This document shows positions 17,001-24,613 of a stretch of 64,000 nucleotides of DNA, piece by piece. The stretch comes from Burkholderiales bacterium RIFCSPHIGHO2_01_FULL_63_240 (lineage in GTDB: Bacteria > Pseudomonadota > Gammaproteobacteria > Burkholderiales > Burkholderiaceae_C), in assembly GCA_001770725.1 (NCBI GenBank), contig MERU01000008.1, forward strand, positions 1-64,000, given 5' to 3'. A model generated the notes under the pieces. The model made no database searches. It was not told the DNA's origin and was given only the letters and a program-made list of their open reading frames with translations. The position numbers were made by a program, and so were the translations under genes. Positions within the stretch are counted from its first letter, which is position 1, and the number at the start of each line of letters is the position of its first letter.

Positions 17001-19752
17001 CAGCGCTGGCGGCACCACCTTCCTGCACCCCTCGGTGCCGCAGGGCCTGGCCCGCACCCTGTGGGACGCCGGTTTCGACGTCTGGGTGGCCGACCTGCGC
17101 ACCAGCCCCGGCCTGCCCACCGCCACCCACCCGTGGACCTTCGAAGACGTCGCCCACCACGACATCCCCCTGGCCATCGACCACATCTGGCGGCACACCG
17201 GCGAGCGCCCCGTCGACGTCTTCGCCCACTGCATGGGCTCGGCCATGCTCTGGATGGGCCTGCTCGGCGACCCGTTGCCCGAGCACGGCGAACACGAGGC
17301 CCTGCGCCAGGCGATGCCCGAGCGCATCCGCCGCATCGGCATGAGCCAGGTCGCGCCGCTGGTCAGCTTCGCGCCCGACAACCTGTTTCGCGCCTTCCTC
17401 GCGCGCAACGCCATGGCCCTGCTGCCGCAAGGCCCCTTCCACTTCCGCCCCCCCTCGCAGGCCAGCTTCGCCGACGGACTGCTCGACCGACTCCTGTCGA
17501 CCCTGCCCTACCCGCGCGACGAATGGCGCCGCGCCAACCCACTGTGGCCGCCTGCCGCACGCACGCCGTGGGTGGGCAGCCGCCATCGCATGGACCTGCT
17601 GTACGGACGAGATTTCCAGCTGGCCAACATCCCCGATCGCGTGCTCCAGGACATCGACGAACACTTCGGCCCGCTCAACCTGGCCACGCTGACCCAGGCC
17701 CTGCACATGGCCCGCGCAGGGGGCCTGGCCAGCCCCGATGGCGAGGCGCGGTGCATTCGCCCCGAACGCCTGGCCAAGGTGCTGCAACGCACCCCGGTGA
17801 TGAGCGTGCACGGGCGCGAGAACGCGCTCTCCAGCGTCACCGGCCTGTTGCGCTTTCGCGCCCTGGTCGACGACCTGGGCCCGGATCTGGCCCAACGCTT
17901 CACGCACCACATCATCGAGGGCCATGGCCACCAGGACTGCCTCATCGGCGTTCACGCACCCAAGGTGGTCTTCCCGCTGGTCCTCGACTTCTTTCAGCGC
18001 GAAGCCCCTGCGCAAGCCCTCCCCAACGCCATGTCGCCCCAGCCCGTGCCCTGGGTCCCCAAGGTCAGCCCGGTGCCCCTGGGGCCCTTCCTGGGCACGG
18101 CTTTTTCGTCGCCGAGCTGGCGCGACGGTGCCCCGCACTGGCCCGTCTCCATCGGTCGCGACCCTGGCCAGCCCGAGCCCGTGCTGGTCGCCTGCGTGCC
18201 ACGCCAGCCCGATGGCCGGCTCGGCGCCCCCCACCTGCTGCCCTGGCCCGCTGCGCTCGCCTTGCGTGACAGCGGTCCCGCCATGGTGCGCACCCTCGCC
18301 GTGCCCGCCAGCTGGTGGCCTGGCCCGCGTCACCAGCTGGGCTTCTTCCTCGTGCAAGGCCCGGCCCGAACGCCCAACCAGGCTGAGCGCCAGCGCATCG
18401 TGGCGGCCGTGCTGGCGGCGGCCACCCCCGCCACCGATCACCAGGACACCGCTGGCCAAGACCGGATCGACGAGCCCTGCTGGGTGCCCTGCCCGCCGTC
18501 GGCCTGCCTGGCCGACGCCCTCGCTGGCACCCTGGCCCCGCCCTCGGCCCAGCCCGAAGCCTCCGCCCCCGCTGGTCAAGCCTGGGTGCTCGCCCTGGGC
18601 AGCTGCCTCTACCCCGGCAGCCTGGCCGAACGCACCCCCCCAGGCCCCGGCTGGCAGGCTGGCCCACCCGACCACGTCTGGCAACGCCTGAGCCAATGGC
18701 GCGCCCAGCCTGATCACCCGCCTCTCGAGCTCGCCATCCTCTCGGGCGACCAGATCTACGCCGACGCCACCGCGGGCCTGTTCGACCCACGCACGGCCAT
18801 CGGCCGCTTCCACCAGCCCCACCAGGCCATGCTGGCGCAATGCCTGCTGCGCCAGGCCCTGGCCGGCGTGCCCGTGCACACCCTCATCGACGACCACGAG
18901 ATCGTCGACAACTGGAGCTGGCAGGACGGCGACCACCCGCGGGCCGACATCCCCTGGGACGACAACCGCCAGCGCCGCGCCGACGGCCTGCGCGCCTACC
19001 GCCACCACCAGCGCTTCGCCCAGCCCGTGCGCCACCCCCTCGACCCGCGCGACCCCACCTCGCGCCCGGCCCGCCTCTGGTACGCCTTCGCCCACCGCGG
19101 CCTGCCCCTGTTCGTGGCCGACACGCGCACCCAGCGCGAACCCCGGGGCATCGCGCGCCTGGAGCAGGCTCAGATCATGGGCCGCACCCAGTGGGCCTGC
19201 CTGCTGCACTGGCTCGCCCACCATGGCCCCGACGATCGCCCCACCTTCGTCGCCAGCCCCTCCATCCTGCTGCCGCGCCGCCTGTTGTCCGACACCCTGC
19301 GCCCGGCCAGCGCCAGCCTCACCGACGCCTGGGAGGCCTACCCGCGCAGCCTGCACGCCCTGCTGGCCCACCTCTGCCGCACGCAGGCGCGCCACGTCGT
19401 CTTCCTGTCGGGCGACGAACACCTCTCGTGCATCGCCCGGCTGCGCATCCGCCGCGAAGGCGATGGCCCCGAGCGCGAGGTGCTGGCCCATTCGGTGCAC
19501 AGCTCGGCCCTGTACGCGCCCTACCCCTTCGCCAACAGCCGCCCGCACGACTTCCATGTGCACGACGCCTTCACCTTCACCGACCGGCACGAGGGCCGGC
19601 TCGAGCACTTCCACTGCCGGGTCGAGACCGATTTCGCCCCGCCGGGCGACGGCATCGCGCTGCTCGAAACCCGCCGGGACCCCGATGGACACTGGCACGT
19701 GGACGTGGGCTGGCAGCGCGAAAGCGGCCTCACCAGGCAAGCACTCTTCTGA
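13996..19752 (+). CDS. Trifunctional GMC oxidoreductase / alpha-beta hydrolase / PhoD-like phosphatase
   Basis: A 1918-residue protein with three enzyme domains. Residues about 50-620 are a cholesterol-oxidase-like GMC flavoenzyme: the FAD loop DVLILGSGYGGAVAAAEL near 54, the cysteine cluster CLHCGDCATGC near 258, HPLGGCAMGD near 569 and the closing NPALTIAALAQR. Residues about 960-1330 are an alpha/beta hydrolase with LLLHGYSAGG near 997 and a nucleophile elbow AHCMGSAM near 1077, where cysteine replaces the usual serine. Residues about 1530-1850 look like a PhoD-type metallophosphatase: LGSCLYPG, GDQIYAD near 1584, DDHEIVDNW near 1632 and LSGDEHLSC near 1804. The start at 13996 has AGGAG 7 bases upstream and overlaps the kinase gene. 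No signal peptide is seen. GMC-hydrolase fusions are known to me; the added phosphatase is not. The substrate is unknown; a sterol-like or ester lipid is a guess. Confidence 0.85.
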   Translation: MPLWSQATKGSPPEPEITDQRGAAKQARWLSQDWESVLHGMHSGELSADESGCHCDVLILGSGYGGAVAAAELAGSLLPDGRTARVWVLERGQEHLPGAFPSELGEMPGHVRLSMAGNAAVTGRRDGLFDVRIQPDICALVGNGLGGGSLINAGVMDWPDAAVFEQTHWPRAIRAEHADLARRAHELASVLGARHAPGDHHSKSGQPDVGVNGVASAGCAPQRFKAFETLSGPGAFREAPITVALQAGPSADGVQLDACLHCGDCATGCNHNAKLSLDTNLLARARRLGARVVTGATAWRLSPSPGGWDVAVLHTDAQAQQREGHPHTVRARRVIVAAGTLGSTELLLRSSGPDLPLSPRVGERFSGNGDMIAVLHDVHDDHGHGVTINGVAHEAQPPATRGVGPTITGIFEQRRPGDLPHVIEDLAVPGPMRRIFEEIFSTAQALHALGETDASEHTGQPDEADPLATTEAVARRSMAVALIGHDDANGRLKLRASNPLQPPCDGQLDIAWPSLRNDPSFEARQQALQAHCQRRGWRTRVLPNPAWRPLPDTLEDLFGEQRGPLLTVHPLGGCAMGDDVTRGVVNDLGEVFDPRCSDGRGVHEGLMVLDGAIVPGSLGTNPALTIAALAQRGITRLRERWGWQAADAAPGPLRQRPRLRLMPDPVPHERTRIELGERLRGWWGDTGIELSLRFGPQDLQALVRGENGARTLRVSPGHSEVRRVRRAPQAEVDAQGGDPWHEAFTIDRQPLQGQLRVLHREPSGPLRRTARGLWAWWLNRGWRDLGQHVVDRARGDQHHTSPRRSLGDEVTRRARGAWRLASRAGEVRRFDYELQVLGDGPWAGESIHGHKRLTYNVGANPWRQLMDVRLTQAPGLRHPDWGPVLSLDLADLAQQGLALLRVSHQHHLPDTWVELIGLGLWTARLLLHTHVWSLRLPDAPRPGPVDRLPRSTPLGSPELPRHEVTELKVAPDLPDGTPVRLRLSRLRGRTAEAQPILLLHGYSAGGTTFLHPSVPQGLARTLWDAGFDVWVADLRTSPGLPTATHPWTFEDVAHHDIPLAIDHIWRHTGERPVDVFAHCMGSAMLWMGLLGDPLPEHGEHEALRQAMPERIRRIGMSQVAPLVSFAPDNLFRAFLARNAMALLPQGPFHFRPPSQASFADGLLDRLLSTLPYPRDEWRRANPLWPPAARTPWVGSRHRMDLLYGRDFQLANIPDRVLQDIDEHFGPLNLATLTQALHMARAGGLASPDGEARCIRPERLAKVLQRTPVMSVHGRENALSSVTGLLRFRALVDDLGPDLAQRFTHHIIEGHGHQDCLIGVHAPKVVFPLVLDFFQREAPAQALPNAMSPQPVPWVPKVSPVPLGPFLGTAFSSPSWRDGAPHWPVSIGRDPGQPEPVLVACVPRQPDGRLGAPHLLPWPAALALRDSGPAMVRTLAVPASWWPGPRHQLGFFLVQGPARTPNQAERQRIVAAVLAAATPATDHQDTAGQDRIDEPCWVPCPPSACLADALAGTLAPPSAQPEASAPAGQAWVLALGSCLYPGSLAERTPPGPGWQAGPPDHVWQRLSQWRAQPDHPPLELAILSGDQIYADATAGLFDPRTAIGRFHQPHQAMLAQCLLRQALAGVPVHTLIDDHEIVDNWSWQDGDHPRADIPWDDNRQRRADGLRAYRHHQRFAQPVRHPLDPRDPTSRPARLWYAFAHRGLPLFVADTRTQREPRGIARLEQAQIMGRTQWACLLHWLAHHGPDDRPTFVASPSILLPRRLLSDTLRPASASLTDAWEAYPRSLHALLAHLCRTQARHVVFLSGDEHLSCIARLRIRREGDGPEREVLAHSVHSSALYAPYPFANSRPHDFHVHDAFTFTDRHEGRLEHFHCRVETDFAPPGDGIALLETRRDPDGHWHVDVGWQRESGLTRQALF

Positions 19753-19898
19753 CACAGACCCTGGTCGTTGCGGACATCCGCACGCCCAGGCCATGCGAAG
19801 TTCCTAGAATGGGCCCCATGGCGCGCGAGCGCCCCCCTGGCTCGACCGGTCAACCCGACCCTTCAGCCAGCCCAGTCAGCCCTAAAAGGCCGCAGAAC

Positions 19899-22193
19899 AT
19901 GACCACCCCTGAAGAAAAACGCGCCGAGCTCAAGAAAGCCGCACTCGAGTACCACGAGTTCCCGACGCCCGGCAAACTGGCCATCAGCGCCACCAAGCAG
20001 CTCACCAACCAGCGTGACCTGGCCCTGGCCTACTCGCCCGGCGTGGCCGCCCCCTGCGAAGAAATCGTCGAAAACCCGGCCAACGCCTTCAAATACACCA
20101 GCCGCGGCAACCTGGTGGCCGTCATCACCAACGGCACGGCCGTGCTCGGCCTGGGCGACATCGGCCCGTTGGCGGCCAAGCCCGTGATGGAGGGCAAGGC
20201 CGTCCTCTTCAAGAAGTTCTCCGACATCGATGTCTTCGACATCGAGATCAACGAAAAGGACCCGGACAAGCTGGTCGAGATCATCGCCAGCCTGGAGCCG
20301 ACGTTTGGCGGCATCAACCTCGAAGACATCAAGGCCCCCGACTGCTTCTACGTCGAGCGCAAGCTGCGCGAGCGCATGAAGATCCCCGTCTTCCACGACG
20401 ACCAGCACGGCACCGCCATCGTCGTGGGCGCCGCCCTGCTCAATGGCCTCAAGGTCGTGGGCAAGGACATCAAGAACGTGAAATTGGTCACGTCCGGCGC
20501 GGGCGCGGCGGCCCTGGCCTGCCTGCAGCTGCTCGTCAAGCTGGGCGTGCCGCGCGAAAACATCTGGGTCACCGACCTGGCGGGCCTCGTTTACGAAGGC
20601 CGCGTCGAACTGATGGACCCCGACAAGGCCCAGTTCGCCCAGAAGACCGATCAGCGCAAGCTGTCCGAAGCCATCGAAGGCGCCGACATCTTCCTGGGCC
20701 TGTCCGCCGGCGGCGTGCTCAAGCCCGAGATGGTCGCCAAGATGGCGGCCAAGCCCATCATCTTCGCGCTGGCCAACCCCACGCCCGAGATCCTGCCCGA
20801 AGAGGTCAAGGCCGTGCGCGACGACGCCATCATGGCCACCGGCCGCACCGACTACCCGAACCAGGTCAACAACGTCCTGTGCTTCCCGTACATCTTCCGC
20901 GGCGCACTCGACTCGGGCGCCACCACCATCACCGATGAGATGGAGATCGCTGCCGTGCACGCCATCGCCGAGCTGGCCCAGGCCGAGCAAAGCGACGTGG
21001 TGGCCGCTGCCTACGTGGGCGCGAACCTGAGCTTCGGCCCCGAGTACCTGATCCCCAAGCCGTTCGACCCGCGCCTGATGATCAAGATCGCGCCGGCCGT
21101 CGCCCAGGCCGCCGTGCTCTCGGGCGTCGCCACGCGCCCGGTCACCGACTACGTGGCCTACACCGAGCGCCTGCTGAGCTTCGTCTACGCCTCCGGCCAC
21201 ACGATGAAGCCCATCTTCAGCGTGGCCAAGCGCGCCAAGAACAAGCGCATCGCCTACGCCGAAGGCGAGAACGAAGGCGTGCTGCGCGCCGCCCAGATCC
21301 TGGTCGACGAGGGCATCGCCCGCCCGATCCTGATCGGCCGCCCCGGCGTCATCGAGCAGCGCATCGAGCGCTTCGGCCTGCGCCTCAAACCCGGCGTCGA
21401 CGTCGACCTGGTCAGCACCGAGAACGACCCGCGCTACCGCGACTACTGGCAGGCCTACCACCGCCTGACCGAGCGCAAGGGCGTGACCGAGCAGATGGCC
21501 AAGATCGAGATGCGCCGCCGCCTGACCCTGATCGGCGCCATGCTGGTGCACAAGGGCGACGCCGACGGCCTGATCTGCGGCACCTGGGGCAACACCGCCC
21601 TGCACCTGCACTACATCGACCAGGTCATCGGCCGCCGCCCGGGTGTCAAGACCTACGCCGCCATGACCGGCCTGATCCTGCCGGGCCGCACGGTCAACAT
21701 CCTGGACACCCACATCAACCACGAGCCCACGGCCGAGCAGCTCGCCGAGATCACCATCATGGCCGCCGAGGAAATGATGCGTTTTGGCCAGCGCCCCAAG
21801 GCCGCGCTGCTGTCGCACTCGAATTTCGGATCGAGCAACCACCCCTCGGCCGTGAAGATGCGCGAGGCCCTGCACCTGATCCAGGAGCGCGCCCCCTGGC
21901 TGGAGATCGACGGCGAGATGCACGGCGACACCGCCCTGGACGCCGCCTACCGCCAGCAGCTGATGCCGCGCAGCACCCTCACGGGCGAGGCCAACTTGCT
22001 GGTGTGCCCGAACATCGACGCCGCCAACATCTCGTACAACCTGCTGAAGGTGGCCGCGGGCAACAACATCGCGCTGGGCCCCGTGCTGCTGGGCGCGGCC
22101 AAGCCGGTGTGCATCCTCACGCCTTCGGCCACGGTGCGCCGCATCGTCAACATGACGGCGATGACGGTGGCGGACGCCAACGCGCTGCGCTGA
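19899..22193 (+). CDS. maeB: NADP-dependent malic enzyme with phosphotransacetylase-like domain
   Basis: A 764-residue MaeB-type enzyme that decarboxylates malate to pyruvate with NADPH formation. The N-terminal malic domain carries YSPGVAAPC, the catalytic lysine region ([16 protein letters not shown] stretch at about 110-125) and [13 protein letters not shown], followed by a Rossmann domain with [12 protein letters not shown] and NPTPEILPE. Residues about 430-760 are a phosphotransacetylase-like domain, which in MaeB proteins is regulatory (acetyl-CoA responsive) rather than catalytic. The ATG at 19899 begins the classical [11 protein letters not shown]. The gene stands alone, 146 bases after the giant enzyme. 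Confidence 0.95.
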   Translation: MTTPEEKRAELKKAALEYHEFPTPGKLAISATKQLTNQRDLALAYSPGVAAPCEEIVENPANAFKYTSRGNLVAVITNGTAVLGLGDIGPLAAKPVMEGKAVLFKKFSDIDVFDIEINEKDPDKLVEIIASLEPTFGGINLEDIKAPDCFYVERKLRERMKIPVFHDDQHGTAIVVGAALLNGLKVVGKDIKNVKLVTSGAGAAALACLQLLVKLGVPRENIWVTDLAGLVYEGRVELMDPDKAQFAQKTDQRKLSEAIEGADIFLGLSAGGVLKPEMVAKMAAKPIIFALANPTPEILPEEVKAVRDDAIMATGRTDYPNQVNNVLCFPYIFRGALDSGATTITDEMEIAAVHAIAELAQAEQSDVVAAAYVGANLSFGPEYLIPKPFDPRLMIKIAPAVAQAAVLSGVATRPVTDYVAYTERLLSFVYASGHTMKPIFSVAKRAKNKRIAYAEGENEGVLRAAQILVDEGIARPILIGRPGVIEQRIERFGLRLKPGVDVDLVSTENDPRYRDYWQAYHRLTERKGVTEQMAKIEMRRRLTLIGAMLVHKGDADGLICGTWGNTALHLHYIDQVIGRRPGVKTYAAMTGLILPGRTVNILDTHINHEPTAEQLAEITIMAAEEMMRFGQRPKAALLSHSNFGSSNHPSAVKMREALHLIQERAPWLEIDGEMHGDTALDAAYRQQLMPRSTLTGEANLLVCPNIDAANISYNLLKVAAGNNIALGPVLLGAAKPVCILTPSATVRRIVNMTAMTVADANALR

Positions 22194-22342
22194 GGCACGG
22201 GCTTGACCTGGGTCGAACCCGAACCAGGTGCGCCCGGCTGTCGGGGCCCCGCCCCCGAAAAATTCACGCCCACCCGGCCCTGACACAGGTCAGGCGGGCT
22301 TGTCAAACGGCCCCAGTACCCGCTTTCCCCGGGGCTGGGGCC

Positions 22343-22371
22343 TTGAGCTTTTTGGGCTCTTTCTCTACCAT
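22343..22371 (+). promoter_or_regulatory. Candidate sigma-70 promoter of the RNase gene
   Basis: TTGAGC at 22343-22348 and TACCAT at 22366-22371 are separated by exactly 17 bases. Each hexamer matches the consensus at four of six positions. It lies 25 bases before the chosen GTG start, inside a gap of about 200 bases that holds nothing else I can name. Confidence 0.45.
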
Positions 22372-22395
22372 ACCGCCTTTAACGAAGAAGCTGCA

Positions 22396-22866
22396 GTGCT
22401 GAAAAAACACCGGCTCGTTCACTCGCTGACCCGAACAGTCTTTCGAAACTTCGCGCTGGCCCTGGCGACATCGCTGGTTGTGCTGGCGGTGCCCCCGGTC
22501 GAGGCGTTCACCCAGGCGTACAAGCCGTACAGCAGCCAGGGTGCACCCGAGGCAGAGCAGGCGCAGCGAAGTCAGGTCATCGCCTTGAGCGAGCTGCCTG
22601 TTCAGGCACGGGATGTCCACCGGCGCATCCACGAAGGGGGTCCGTTCCGCTACAGCAAGGACGGATCGGTCTTCGGCAACCGGGAACGCCTGCTGCCACG
22701 TCGACCCCGCGGCTTCTATCGTGAATACACCGTGCCCACGCCGGGCGAACGCGATCGCGGGGCGCGACGCATCGTCTGCGGAGGTAAAGAAGTTCGACAA
22801 CCTGAAACTTGTTTCTACACGCGGGATCACTATGCAAGCTTCCAGCAGATCGATCCCCGCCGCTGA
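22396..22866 (+). CDS. Secreted barnase-like (N1/T1) ribonuclease
   Basis: A 156-residue secreted RNase. The first 35 residues are a basic, hydrophobic signal peptide (LALATSLVVLAVPPVEA). The catalytic fold of microbial guanyl-specific RNases follows: LPVQARDVHRRIHEGGPF, GSVFGNRERLLP, then the glutamate in YREYTVPTPG near 109, an arginine in RGARRIVCGG near 123 and the histidine in TRDHYASF near 144. These are the usual Glu/Arg/His of barnase. Two cysteines near the end (IVCGG, ETCFY) may form a disulfide. I used the GTG at 22396, since the reading frame upstream lacks a better start. The barstar gene follows 107 bases later. A role in competition or in nutrient RNA breakdown are both possible. 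Confidence 0.88.
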   Translation: MLKKHRLVHSLTRTVFRNFALALATSLVVLAVPPVEAFTQAYKPYSSQGAPEAEQAQRSQVIALSELPVQARDVHRRIHEGGPFRYSKDGSVFGNRERLLPRRPRGFYREYTVPTPGERDRGARRIVCGGKEVRQPETCFYTRDHYASFQQIDPRR

Positions 22867-22973
22867 CCCTCGCTGACGGGCCCGAATCCGCCCCGACGCA
22901 CACGCTCTTTCTCTGACCCTCAACAGCCCCAACGGTCGCCGAACCTTCGACGCACCGCGGGCCCCAAGCGATC

Positions 22974-23531
22974 ATGTTGTTGCAATCCGTTCGACCCAAC
23001 ATCGTTCAATCCATCCGGGCCTACCGTCCGGAAGACTTGCAACAGGCTGCCAACGCCGCAGGCCACCACTTCCTGTACACCAACCTGGGCGGCGCCCGGG
23101 ACAAGCAGGACGTGCTGGACATCATCGCGCGTGACTTCCTGTTCCCGGACCACTTCGGCAAGAACCTGGACGCCCTCTACGACTGCATCACGGACATGGT
23201 GCACAAATCGGGTCCGCAGCCTGGTTTCGTCGTCGTGCTGGAGCTGATCCCCGGCGGCAACGTCGACCGCGAAACGCGCGAGCAGCTGCTCGACGCCTTC
23301 CGCGACGCGGCCGATTTCTGGGGTGAGCGCAAGATCCCCTTCCGCGTCTTCTACTCGATCGCCGTGTCGGGCAAGGAGTCGGCCGGCAACTGGGACAAGG
23401 CCGAAGTCGCCCAGAACGACCCGAACGTCAAGCCGGTCAAGGTCTCGAAAAACGCCCCGGCCCCGATGATCATGAACCTGCCCCCGATGAGCAGCGTCTT
23501 CGACACCGCGGCCCTGCTGGTCGCGGCCTGA
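22974..23531 (+). CDS. Barstar-family ribonuclease inhibitor
   Basis: A 185-residue cytoplasmic protein of the barstar family. The core is at about residues 25-115: FLYTNLGGARDKQDVLDIIARDF, then FPDHFGKNLDALYDCITDM, where the Asp and neighbouring acidic residues normally plug the RNase active site. A C-terminal extension of about 50 residues, rich in Pro, Asn and Val (NDPNVKPVKVSKNAPAP), is not part of classical barstar (90 residues). It lacks a signal peptide, as expected for a protein that protects the cytoplasm from RNase before export. Confidence 0.9.
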   Translation: MLLQSVRPNIVQSIRAYRPEDLQQAANAAGHHFLYTNLGGARDKQDVLDIIARDFLFPDHFGKNLDALYDCITDMVHKSGPQPGFVVVLELIPGGNVDRETREQLLDAFRDAADFWGERKIPFRVFYSIAVSGKESAGNWDKAEVAQNDPNVKPVKVSKNAPAPMIMNLPPMSSVFDTAALLVAA

Positions 23532-23550
23532 TCACCGCTCCCACCCCCTG

Positions 23551-23579
23551 AAAAGGCTCGCCTGCTGGCGGGCCTTTTT
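23551..23579 (+). terminator. Intrinsic terminator after barstar
   Basis: AAAGGCtCGCC pairs with GGCGgGCCTTT around a TGCT loop and is followed by a run of five T. It sits between convergent genes, 20 bases past the barstar stop, and its symmetry means it may serve both directions. Confidence 0.85.
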
Positions 23580-23583
23580 CATT

Positions 23584-24552
23584 TCACCGCCGGGCGGCCG
23601 CCCGCCAAGCGTCGAGCTGCTCGGCCCAGTTGCGCCGCGTCCCCAGGTACGCCGGCACCACCACCGACATCGCCGCCGGCGAAATGCCCAGCGCCTGCAG
23701 CCCAGGCAGCGCCCCGCTCAACACGTTGGGCACCTTCATCGAATCCAGGTTGTCGGCCGACATCAGCGGCTCACCCGGCAGGCAGGCCATCGCCGCCGCC
23801 TGCATGCGCCCCGCCACCATCGGCAAGGGCAGCACCGGGCGAGCGTGGCCGCTCCAGCGCCCCGCCAGCTTGACCAGTTCCGCCAGCGTGCACACCTCGG
23901 GCCCGCCCAGCTCGAAGGTTCGCCCCACCGACACCGCCGGCTCCGCCAGGCAGCGCACGATGGCGGCCGCCACGTCCTCCACCCACACCGGCTGGAAGCG
24001 CGCATCGCCGCCCGCCAGGGGCATCACCGGGAACACCCGCTGCAGCGCGGCGAACAGGTTGAAGAAGCGATCGTGCGCCCCGAAGATCACGCTCGGGCGC
24101 AGCACCGTCAGGTCCAGGCCATTGACGCGCAAGGCCTGCTCGCCCTCGGCCTTGGTGCGCAGGTAATGCGAAGGCGCGGCGGTCGGGTCATCGCCCACGC
24201 CCAGCGCGCTGACGTGCACCACCCGCTTGACGCCCACCTTCACGCAGTCCTCGGCCAGCCGCTGGCACAGGTCCACGTGCGCGCGCTCGAAGTCATCGGG
24301 CCGCCCATGCAGGATGGCCACCAGGTTGACGACGGCGTCCACGCCGTGGAGCAGGCGCTGCAAGGCGCGGTCCTGGTTGATGTCGGCCTCGATGACATCG
24401 ACCTGGGGCAGCGGCAGCAGGTGGCGGGCGCGCGCGCGGCGGCGGGTCGGCACCACGATGCGGGCGGCGCCCAGCACCGGGTGCGCCGCCAGCTGCTCGC
24501 ACACGGCGCGGCCCACGAAGCCGGAGCCACCAAGAACGAGGATGCGCTTCAT
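23584..24552 (-). CDS. NAD(P)-binding reductase, complex I NDUFA9-like family
   Basis: A 322-residue atypical short-chain dehydrogenase. The Rossmann nucleotide loop GGSGFVGRAVCEQL is at the N-terminus, VDAVVNLVAILHG follows, and the YLRTKAEGE motif supplies the usual Tyr-x-x-x-Lys pair. The overall pattern matches the bacterial proteins annotated as complex I NDUFA9 subunit-like, which also resemble sugar epimerases and NmrA proteins. The true substrate of these bacterial proteins is unknown. It lies next to slt in the same orientation, an arrangement seen in other Burkholderiales. Confidence 0.85.
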   Translation of the reverse strand: MKRILVLGGSGFVGRAVCEQLAAHPVLGAARIVVPTRRRARARHLLPLPQVDVIEADINQDRALQRLLHGVDAVVNLVAILHGRPDDFERAHVDLCQRLAEDCVKVGVKRVVHVSALGVGDDPTAAPSHYLRTKAEGEQALRVNGLDLTVLRPSVIFGAHDRFFNLFAALQRVFPVMPLAGGDARFQPVWVEDVAAAIVRCLAEPAVSVGRTFELGGPEVCTLAELVKLAGRWSGHARPVLPLPMVAGRMQAAAMACLPGEPLMSADNLDSMKVPNVLSGALPGLQALGISPAAMSVVVPAYLGTRRNWAEQLDAWRAAARR

Positions 24553-24613
24553 GGGGAACCTCCTGAAAAGAGCCTACCCGACGCAGCGGGCGCGGCCCTG
24601 GGGCAAATCGGGG

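Noticed and set aside
14905-19794. A 1629-codon open frame on the minus strand opposite the giant enzyme
   Set aside because: High-GC codon use leaves the opposite strand without stops. The translated text is His/Gln/Gly/Ala-rich with no motif, while the plus strand shows three enzyme domains.
22236-22262. Terminator after maeB (TCGGGG...CCCCGA stem)
   Set aside because: The stem is followed by AAAAATT on the plus strand with no T run; support is too weak.
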